64,000 bases of DNA from the NCBI GenBank assembly GCA_028015205.1, contig CM051517.1, positions 52,327,455 through 52,391,454 on the forward strand. Direction: 5' to 3'. Positions 48,400 to 59,300 of the stretch are shown here, piece by piece; within the stretch, counting starts at the first letter, position 1; each line of letters starts with the position of its first letter. A model generated the notes under the pieces. The model searched no databases. It saw only the letters and a list, made by a program, of their open reading frames with translations, and had not been told where the DNA came from. The stretch is from Mytilisepta virgata (Eukaryota > Mollusca > Bivalvia > Mytilida > Mytilidae). Both the position numbers and the translations under genes were made by a program.

Positions 48400-49301
48400 A
48401 TTATATTTGAAATTCTAATGTCTACCAAACTCAAGGTTGTATATACAAATTGTTAATTGCTGTAGATAGTTTTCACTGCGGTGACAGAAAACAGACTTGT
48501 ATCATACAGTAAAAATTATACTGAATGAAAACTCCAGGTTTTCCTGAGGATGGATTTACAGATTGTAACATGTAACAGGTAACAGTGGATTTTTAACTGG
48601 TAAATACTAAAGAATGCAAAGTACCAATTCGGTTTCTATGTTAATGTCCATATGGGGGGTAGAGAGATATGAAAGAAAATTTCATAAAAATAAAAATTAA
48701 TTTCTTGAAAAATAACAGAACAGCACGTCAAAAGTCAATTGAGTGAAAATGTATCCGATCGATTTAATGCAACGAAAATGGTATGTTCCCATGGCTTTTT
48801 ATGCCGAAAAATGAGGCTCAAAAAGGTGGGGGATTAAATTTTGCTAAAAATGGTGTGGGGGGGGGGGGGGGTACCCATTTTCATTGAAATAACCCACATT
48901 CTTAAAAGCTAGTTTGGAATTGTTTTATCTCGTATTTTGCGAATGAAGAACCACTGCCGTTTAAAATTATTTATCATGTATTTTAGCGAAATAAAGCCCA
49001 ATTTACATATGCAATAAAAGCATAAATTGAAGTATGTTATTTGCCCCCGGAGCAGTTTCAAATAGGGGCTTATAAAATCTATTTGAAGATCTTGGGGATA
49101 AACACACGAACTGAAAGAAATAAAACTGTTTAATAGCTGTAAACTGAGCATTGTGAATGCACACCTTATATTTAGGGATGTCAAAAACCTGACAAACTTT
49201 CTTGAAGACTGCAAAATCTAATTCAACAGTAAAATTATTTCTTGGTAGTGGCAAAATATGTGATAGATTAATACATGGTATTTTTCATATTGCCTGTGTT
49301 G

Positions 49302-49906
49302 AATACAAAACTTTACGACAAACGGGATGACTTTGAACTTCCCTTTTTTGAGCGGCAATATTCCAGAAGCGCCGGCGTATGGAGTATATATTTCACAACT
49401 CATACGTTATTCCAGAGCTTGTGACATATACATTGACTTCCTGGACAGAGCCCGGCTCCTGACAGAAAAGTTGCTCAGACAGGGGTACGTTGCTCCTAAG
49501 CTGAAGTCATCCTTATTAAAGTTTTATGGGCTTGGTTGACAGGTATGAAAAAACCGTTCCCAAATGAAAATGGACCTGTTCCATTGATATTATCCCTTCC
49601 TCATACCGAACTTGACATGGACAGCATGGCGGGTGTCCTGCAGGAAGCAGAGACTGCTTACTCTTCCGGAGCACCTGAGTCTACCCCCAGTTTTTTGGTG
49701 GGGTCCATGTTGTTCATATGTTTTTAGTTTTTAATTGTAGTGCATATATTGTTTTGGTCTTGTCTTCGTTGTTCTCCGGAGTGTTACGATTTTTCTTTCC
49801 TTCGAATATCCCTTTGGTATTTCTTGACTTTACTGAACAGCCCTCGACTGATATCGTCCTTTGGGGCCAATATCAAGGTCTCGGGCCGATAACAAGGGCA
49901 ATATGA
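49302..49906 (+). pseudogene. frameshifted retroelement polyprotein C-terminus
   Basis: The frame at 49302 gives NTKLYDKRDDFELP. A frame change then leads to NFPFLSGNIPEAPAYGVYIS with QLIRYSRACDIYIDFLDRAR and LLTEKLLRQGY...LKSSLLKFYG. This TKLYDKRDDF...PAYGVYISQLIRYARAC block is a recurring C-terminal module of reverse-transcriptase proteins in mollusc and fish genomes. Later frames (to 49906) hold FFFPSNIPLVFLDF, which looks like the same family's 3' region. Several stops show that it is dead. Confidence 0.6.
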
Positions 49907-52900
49907 AAAAGATCATGTATTAATCTATAATTATCATTTAATTTAATATTGACCAATGGGCAGCGAGTCTCATTCAATTTACCGCTAAATGTTGTCTGCG
50001 CCCAATATTTTATGATTTGGTACATTGTATCCTAAAACTCAGCCCTTTTATATTATTAGTGCTAATAGTTTGTATAATATTATGTGGACTTCACAACGAA
50101 GATCTCCAGTAGATAATCTCTTGGCCTTTTTCATTTAACAGCGAAAAAAGTTCATAACTTTTCATTTAAATATTTATGCTGTTGATATCTTCTACTGATA
50201 TCAGGCATCCATAAATATCTGTTCAAATCAAGGAGTAAAACATTCTGTTACCATTTTCATGAATTGAATGTGCACATTTTGACAAACTATCTCTCCTCAG
50301 CAATATGTTACAAGTTATAATGAAAACACAATAAGCAGAATACTACCAGAGCTCACAGGAGCTTGTGTTGCTCACCTGCCATTTACTTGCAAATATTTTT
50401 AAATACCCCTTTTTACTGAATTTTAAGAATAGTATGAATTATACATGCTATTCAAGTTATCAGATATAATTCTGATTAAAAAATCAAACATTTATTATTT
50501 TTGAAAATTGGGTTTCAACAAGTCAAGTTATTCCTAGGACTGTAGGAGATTTTTTTATGTCATTTGACAGTTTTGTATTTTTAGCTACAACATTGAACTG
50601 CACCTTTAAAATATTTTTTTTCTGATCAAACAAAGACCTTTTGTTACAAAATTTTGTTCAAAACAAGTGAAAACATTCAAATGCTAAGTTTTTTTCTTCT
50701 TTAAGATGTATTTTTCATGTATTAATATTGGCAACTATAAAATGTACAAGGTGAGATTTGATACATGTATACTTTTAGAGATCACCAAAGTTGTATCATT
50801 TCACCAAATAATCCATGAGGTTTGATATAGAGATTGTAGGCTGAGTTTATATGTAATGCCTTTTTTGTAAGGTAGACAACATCATTTACAAAGATGCATT
50901 CCCATGGTGTTTTTATTTTACATGAATTACCTGGATCACTAAACCATCAAGGCCTAATAACCACCAGAAAACAAATGGGTAGAAAGAGGAACCCAAATCA
51001 CAACTTTTGCTCAATTACAAAAACCCCAAAAATTCTACTTATGGGGTCTGGATATAAAACATGTTCTTGTCATCAGAATATTTAATACTGAATAATAAGT
51101 GGTTACAAGATTTATTAAAATCACTCAAACATCCTAAAAATTGTACATTTTGAAAAATTATTCAGAGCATCTATATATTATAAAACACATTTGAAAGCAC
51201 TCAATTTTACAGAATTCTACACAAGCAGTTATACATCATACAACAAAAAATTACATGGCTCCCTGGTGACCTGTATCACTCCCTTGTCTGGTATCTACTA
51301 ATATTCATCTTTCTTATTTGCAATATGATTATTCCATTGCTATTTTTAATCCAAAACTCGCATAAATACTCTAGCACAATAGACGACTATCTTTGGAGGA
51401 CTGTAAAAGGTCAAAGAATGACTGTTAAGATTAAGTCTAGAACAAATTTTTGTTTTTCTGGTGTAGTATGAATTTTCTACTTTCTATATCATTGCTACAT
51501 TACACCTGAACTGAAACTTTTCAGCAATTGTTGGCCACAGGTGAAGCTTTGACTGGTAGTTTCTACATAAACCCTTAGTTTATATTCACCCACACTTAAC
51601 AGTACAAGAATTTTGTTTAAATATTTATTTTGCAGCACTTGTCATTTTTTTGTTGAAAAGGGGACAGAGTGCTAACAACTATAAAAAGTTGTCTCAACTG
51701 AAAAAAATGTTTTGATCAGAGGAATGTTAAAATGGAAAAGCTTTGACAACAGACACTAAGTGATGGCAATAGTTCACATGAAGGTCATATGAACTAAACA
51801 TCCAAGTTAATATTCTTTCGAATATCAACTTGCAGTGTAAAATAAATGTAATGCATGTGTTATGATTTTACTCATGAAATTAATAATATAAATGATGAAA
51901 AATGAGCTAATACTATTTATAAGTACACTTGTATTTTGAATAAAAATTTACGGAATATATCAAATGACTATATATGTAATACATACAGATATTCTATTTT
52001 ACAACATGACTGAATTTTAGAGAAGTGTAAACAAAAAGTAAATGTCACAAAAAAAAAGCATGGTGAAAACATTTTCATCATTCTTTTAAACTCATAAAAA
52101 TAAACTTTACGAATAGCTATCCATAATCAATGTCATCAATGTCCAATGTCTTTGTGGACAAAATGGCTTACCTTTATCGTTATTTTGTAATGTTGTCTTA
52201 TCATCTTTCTAATGTTTTTTTCTCTCAGACCTGAGATGAATAACTCATGATAGATCCTCAGTTGATAAAGAGTGATAAAATAATATTTTTGGTCTATTTA
52301 ATTTGATCTATCCTACTTCTTTTCGTTTCAACAACTCCATTAATACAATGACTTATATAAGAACAAAAGCAATAATCTATTAAAGGCATTATAAACTAAA
52401 GTAAGACATATCTAAGATATTGCTGTAAATGAGTGCAATGGAAAGAGTTAAAAATTTTCCATATTAAAAACTTCCTGAATGTATATATTGCATACATCTA
52501 CATGTATGTATATCAATCAATCAATACTGGCCCTAATATCTAAACTCCTGAGATTTTGAATTGCATGAACAATATTTTAATCATATATGTATTACCTTCA
52601 CCTAACTTTTCATACAAGATGCACAAACTTTAAAATGCAAAATTATATGGAAATAGAAATGCTTAATTTATTGTTTGAATATCCTTGTTTGGCTATAAAT
52701 TCTTCAGTCAAAAATCATGCCCCAAAGTTGAGGCTTTCAGTGCCCTTCTGCATTTAGCCAATACTTTACTGGTTCATAATTAATCGGACTACTTTATTCT
52801 CTGACCACTTCTTTGGTCGATATAATTTCTGTGAGCTTGCTAGAAAAACTTTACAGAATGACGGGATACAGTTTTTTGTTATGTTTGGGGAGGACAAACA

Positions 52901-53309
52901 TTAGCATCAATAAACATGCGGGGGCTTTCAATCATACAGTTCAAATGTTTTGTACCAACTAGTTGTGAATCTGACATGAACAGTGCTAGACTGAACTATA
53001 TAATAGTAAGCACTGTTGGGGAAAGTGAGAAAAAAATTGTCTGTAAAAATAAAAAAAAATATTGTTGAAAAAGTCATTTGTATTAAGTTTAATTTAAGCT
53101 CAGCCTAAGTGACATAGATTATCCACTTTCTTCTTTTTTTGTTATATACCATTACATGTTATTAATCCATTAAAAATAAATGCTTAATTAAACAGTTATC
53201 AATCTATTTACTATGCTTTCTTCCCAAGTCAAATTCCCCTGAAGGCACTTGTCTGCAGCATTAAAACAAACCTAAGGCAGTGAATTGCTGAATACCATTC
53301 CTACAGTTC

Positions 53310-56300
53310 TCATACAACAGAGATTATCAAGTGAATCTTAACTTTTTCTAAATGAACCATTTTGCCACCAATTTTCTCTTTCCTAACTTTTGGACGTCCT
53401 ACAATGTTAACATTAAAAGTACTTGGCTTTCTTGGTCTCCTTCTGAATTGCAACGTGCTGACATCTTTCTTAGAATGCAGAGAAAAAATTCTGCGTTCAT
53501 TTCCTTTTACTATTTTGTATCTAATATTATTTTTAAGTGCCGTCAAAGCTGGTAGGACTTTGAATAATTTCATTTTTGGTTTTATATCTGTTTTGTGTAA
53601 GGTAATCTTCAGTGGTTTTGATGGGTCTAGTGGTTCTTCTATCACAGAAGGAACTGTATCATTGTCGGTCTGTAAAACACAAATTCATATATACTTTGAT
53701 AATTTATAATATAGTAAACAAAATCTTTTAATGATTTTTACAGGCCTTATCTATACTTCATGTTTTGGATTTTTTTTTTAAATATCATTGTGTCATAACA
53801 AAACTGACTTCACCTCATAGGTCACATGGGCGAGGGGATTAAATCTGCACAACTCTGTTAAAGTTACAATTTGACAGGTAAATATTTTATGGGCAAAAGG
53901 ATACAATTCATATGCACTCCATTAATTTATATTACAATGTACATGTATTTGAAAAAAACTTATTTTTTATACACCAGAGGTAACCTCTGAATTGAGGTTC
54001 AATCTACATAGATACTTCTACAAAACATGTTAGATACACCATAATAACAGGTTTAACTGCATCAATGAAAAAAAGGCTTAACATTATATATGTTTTTTTT
54101 TTAAATTCATTGTTGTTAGAAAATCTGTTTTCTTTAAAAGTGAAACAAGCCTCCCTTGGTTAAAATAGAAGATAAAGAACCATAACAGGTTTATAACCAC
54201 CCTCCATTAGCTGTTCTATTGAAGTACTTTTTTAGCTCAGTCGGTAGAGTGGTGAACTGAAGGTATTGGGTTCAATCACTGGCTAATGTAGTAGGGAATT
54301 TCGGAAGACAAATCATGCCCTACTGTTACAACTGAAAACAAGCAAATCTTATAATATAAAGAAAGTGTCTAACTGACAGCAAACCAGATTTTGCTTCATT
54401 ACTGTTTGGAAGCATCTGCATGCCCAGTATATATCACCAAAAGTTGGAAAATCCAGTTTAAAATAGATTCTATCAAAAGTCTGTGTGACCTACAGTTACT
54501 ACATTAGTATATTATCTTAACCAACCAAAAACATTCCCATCAACCTGGTTTTTTGTCATTACCTGTATACTTCTTTTTGCCCTCTTTGATAATGGTATAT
54601 CTTTTGTCTCTATGTCACACTCATAACAACCCTCCCCAGGAGGTACCCCAGGGCCATTTGTTGGTGCTGCTACATGTGGTATGTCCTGTCCTGGCTGAAG
54701 TGTTGGTTGTACTGCTACTACACAGTGACTGAAAATACAATTTAAATTTGTAGAGGTTACTAAAGCCTCCAACCTGACTGAGATAAGGGTGGCTGTAATT
54801 AATCTTTGTAAAATTAGTTGTAGGTAAACGTATGAATTAACCTATTATGTATCATAAAATAATTATAAATGCAAGTTTTAGCTATTGCCTAAAGAACATT
54901 TTTATTTTGAAATTCAATATCAACTAGAGTTACTGTGGTCTAGTGGGCCACAAATACCCCCCGCGCCAACTGCTTTGTAAACCTGTTCACATAATCTGTC
55001 CTAAACGGACTATTGATACCCCCCGATCATGCATCTGTTGAGCCCTCTGCACTTTAGAAAGTAAAAGCTGTAAGAGGAGTAGATGAAAACTGCAAAGTTT
55101 CAGACCATTGATTTAAAGCTGTAAGAGGAGTTGATTACACAAAATGGGTACTCTTCATATAGAATATTGTTGGAAAATGAGCAAGTTCAAAATGCAAAAA
55201 TGATGATAGAAAATCTTAACGACTTGCTGCAGGTATGTAGATCACCAGTAAAACATGCTGAGTCAAAATCTATGGGTGTTTGCAAAGTCGAAAGTTCTAC
55301 CATCAGTCGAAGTGCCGTGAGGATAAGTCAAAGTTCTTAAAGGGGGGTTGGGGGAGACATTTGCTGGAAAAAATGCTGGAAAAAAAACTAAGTCCAAACT
55401 TGAATAAAATTTGGGCATAGTGGCCCCTAGAAAATACGCTTTTTTCCCCCCTTCCCATCACTCAGACAATACACTCTCAGGGAATTAAGAGAGAGTGAAA
55501 GACAAGCTGGGACAAATTTCATTTATCCTAATGAAATCTTACTTGTCTTTGTGAGAAAGCGTTTTTATGTTGATAGTTGATAAAATGATCTACATACCTG
55601 CAGCAAGTCATTAATCTGGAAACATTTCCTTAATGCAAATTGTAAAGAACGGAGCTATCCTAAATGGGAATTCATTTTGAGCTATGATTGTGCACATCAT
55701 CAGCCGCTCTCGTTTTGTCCTCTTCCGATTTTCGGCACTTTTCCAAATTTGTGAGACTTCACCAGTAAAATTTACCTCCGTGAGCACATGGAAATATTTG
55801 TGAGACTTCACCGACTGACATACATAATATAAAGGTTTCGCCTTTTGATGAAGATTGAAGGAATTTCCAAATATCAGTTCATTCACGTTTGGCTGGCATG
55901 TTTTTTACTGGCTTCATCATGCCGCCATTAAATGAGGCCACACTTAAAAACATTTCAGTTTGCACTAACCCGACCCTGATTTTCATCAGTTGGTAGGTAG
56001 GTAGGCTTTTTTTTTTTTTTTTTTTTGATATTAAAACCCTCATATAAAATTTGGAAGCAGGCAAATGTTACCCCGGTCTTAAAGGAGGATAGTACCTCGT
56101 GTTTTAAAAATTATCGACCTATTTCATTTATTAGTGTATTGGGAAAGGTCATGGAAGGGTGTGTTTATAAGCATCTCTATTTACGTCAACATGATTTAAG
56201 GGGACGACCATCTGATATTCGGGGGGGGGGGGGGGGGGGCAGGAGGATTTGTTTAGGATGGGTTATTTATTTTTGTGGAAAATAAAGACATAATTCATTT

Positions 56301-59300
56301 TCTGCACCATTGAAGCATGATTTTTCATTTTCTGTAAAACAAGGGACTGATTATTTATTTTCACATTTATATTTATAATATAAGAAAATACACAACTTTT
56401 AAATTCATGTTTTTATTCTTAAATAAATAACATAGTCAAGGTTGTATCTGTTCGGAATTTTGGCTGTTCCACCTTGCAGTCTCAGTTCCTGTCCAGCACT
56501 GTGGTATTCTTTAAGACCATCATAAAGATACCATTTGTTGTGTTTGATGCTAGCACAAAAATGGCCACCATTACCATAAATCTGTGCACCAAGTTCATAA
56601 CTGCAAAATCAAGAAACTGAATTATAGGTGCAAATAGAAATATGCAATGTTTATAATGCATGATTGTACATTCATCTTGTATTGTGTATTGCTCTGTTTA
56701 AAGTAAAGGAGAAAGGGAAATGGAATGCAGATATATATTTCTGAAGTTTAAGTTAAATGTACCAGTATGTTGTATATATATATATATATATATATTAAAT
56801 GAAAAGAGGGTTTTACTTTGGGGTGTTTTATGACAAATATTTTTCTCCTGATGCAAGCACCTTTTTAGATTACACAATATTCTCACATTTAAACTGTTTA
56901 TACTTACATCTTATAAATTCAATGAGATGAAATACATTATGTACCATTTAATCGAAATTAATCATCATCCTCTGGACGTGAATCTTCTGAATTCAAAACT
57001 GCATATATTGCATACGTACAAAAAACAATATAGGTTAAAATGGGAAAAGGTATTAATGTGAGGTAAATGTTCATGAGACAATATAACTCAAGTGAAATGA
57101 AACCCATTTTCAGACATTTCAAAAACATTAGTATTTATATATTGTGTAGTTTATATATTATTAAAAGATTTGGGAAGTTTTTCCCAAAAAAATATATGAA
57201 AAAAGACGAATTTTGGTAGAATCTGGTGCCATCTCATGCTTTAAAACATGCATTTATAAAATGGTCTAAAAGACCTGCCGAGTTATTTATTTTCAATACA
57301 TTGTAGGTCAGGTTATTTATTTTCAAACTACCACAGAACAAACCATTCATTTCTGTTATTATCAAGGCTGAGTTATTTATTTTCAAAATCCTCGTGCCCC
57401 CCCCCCCCCCCCCCCCCCCAGAATATCAAATGATCGTCCCCTAATCACTTATCATCAATCTGGGCTTACTCCAGGAGATTCTGCTGTAAGTCGGCTTTTA
57501 AATATAGGTTACACTCCATAATAGTACCATTTTCTATGTGAAGTGAGCTAACAAATGTCATGGTCTTGTGCCAACTTCAGAGTAAATAATACCCATATAC
57601 ATATATATATATATATATTCTGAAAGGCCATTATGTTAGCATTGTTTCAATCATGATAAAATAAATAAAAAATATCCATGCAAACCTAGTTGGCATAGCA
57701 ACATTTCAAAATTTTTCATAAAAAAGCTTTAAAAATGTTAAATTTCACTCCACTTCGGCTTAAAATTGAGGTCTGATGCAGTTTTTCAATCAAATTGAGA
57801 CTTAATTTTTCAGATTCTGCATAAAATTCCATTACATATGTGGGGAAAAAAAGGTTTACTTTTCTGGCGCTTTTTTCGCAATTTAACTTACCAGTGCAGG
57901 TGCCGATTATCACTGTGAAAGTTTTACACACCACATGTCAATTCACAAGTCCCAGTTTATAACCTCCCATTACTTGTCAGAAGCAAAATCAGTTAATGTT
58001 TTCGCATTTTTTAAACTAAAATTTATCCTCTTTTAGTCAATATTACAATTTTGAGTTTCATTAGGGCCGTATCGTATGCTACGACGGCAGTTCGGATAAA
58101 TCTCGAAAACCTCGAAATGCCGCAAAAGTAACACATGGAACAAAGTCGGACGGGAGACGAAAAAAATCCGGGAAAAAAAATCTTTTCGATTTTAACCTCA
58201 AAAAAACTTTTGAGTCGGCCCCTTTTTTTCGGGTCGGGCGCGTTAGTGCAAACATAAATATTTTTAATTGTGGCCTGATGCCGAGTCAAAATCTTAGGGG
58301 CGTTTGCAAAGATGAAAGTTCTACCATCAGTCAAAGCGCCGTGAGGATAAGTCAACGTTCATTCGAGCGTCATTTAACTTTATGCCTGGGCATATCGACA
58401 TGTCGCGAAAGGTTCTGAGCAAACTTTGCGTTTTTCTTTTTTTAACCGTTTTACTTAGTTGACGTAGAAAAACGTTTAAGAGGGCGGAAGGCGTAATTTT
58501 GGGGTCTGAAAATCATAGTGATAACGCTAAAATCGTAGCGGTAAACAGGTCCGACTAAGCTGTAACTGGAATTGATAACACAAAGCATGTACACGAGGTT
58601 CGGACAGACGGACAGACGGACAGACAGACAGACTGAAACCTATATACCCCCAAAACTTCATTTTCGGGGGGTATAATAAATGTGAGTCTCTACATGGCTG
58701 AATAGATTGTCAAAATTTTGGAGAAACATTAAACTAAATACATTTGATAAAAGAATGTAATGAAATGGATTTGTCTATTACAATTAATCTTACCCCTGTC
58801 CTAAACTATGATATCCTGATGGACATCCACAGAGGAAAGAAGATACTGTAGGAGCACACCCAAACAGACAGGGGTCTGTGCCACAAACATTTACAGCTAC
58901 AATAAAAGAGATATTAGACCTCAGTATAGATAATTGACAATATAAATTGTGTTTCTGTTGCAAAATGTTCTTTAAAAATACCAATGAATTTAGCTTTACA
59001 ATATTAAAACATCATAAAAATATTTTACATAAATGAATTTTCCAGTAAAAAGAAAAATGTGGAATAATAAAAACTTACGTATACATGACAATGAGTCGGG
59101 GTCGAAGTCCATTCCTCCATCACACTGACAGCTATAACTACCAGGCATATTGACACAGAGTGATAGACCACACACAGAAATATCTTTACATTCATCTGTG
59201 TCTAGAAAAATAAACAAGTTCTAAATGTTTGCTTCTTTTAAAAGAACCAGAAATCTATGATTATAAAGTTTACCTTGTTCCCCAACTAATTTTGGTGTGT

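Larger units (their letters stand above)
44831..53309. other. intergenic region between PHM and fibrillin 3' end
   Basis: This region is mainly repeats: a divergent tandem block (45255-45940), a 29-bp minisatellite (46475-46648), a MULE-like element (46814-47557) and two retroelement relics (48121-48399, 49302-49906). From about 50300 to 53309 no repeat structure or exon is recognised; part of it is probably the fibrillin 3' untranslated region. Confidence 0.6.
56034..57515 (+). pseudogene. LINE reverse-transcriptase fragment split by an insertion
   Basis: The left part (56034-56199) reads [20 protein letters not shown], then [20 protein letters not shown] and [10 protein letters not shown]. 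The right part (57442-57515) continues [20 protein letters not shown]. These are consecutive motifs of the reverse-transcriptase domain of CR1/Jockey-like non-LTR elements (NYRPISL..., ...HQSGF.PG.S...). Removing the 56200-57441 element and one TAA rejoins the frame. Nothing before or after this piece is recognised. Confidence 0.8.
54729..58793. other. fibrillin intron crowded with nested mobile elements
   Basis: The intron joins GQG and HC codons (GG|T). It contains, in order, a TIR element (55216-55614), a LINE reverse-transcriptase fragment (56034-57515) interrupted by a TAA-duplicating TIR element (56200-57441), a dispersed repeat (57510-58052) and a repeat ending in a GACAGACGGACAGACAGAC run (58053-58680). 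Confidence 0.75.

Noticed and set aside
48841..48872. G run as a possible second copy of the poly-G element terminus
   Set aside because: No GGGGACGA...GATATTC TIR flanks it; it is an isolated homopolymer.
53352..53709. Plus-strand frames over the fibrillin last exon
   Set aside because: Antisense to the recognised fibrillin C-terminal exon.
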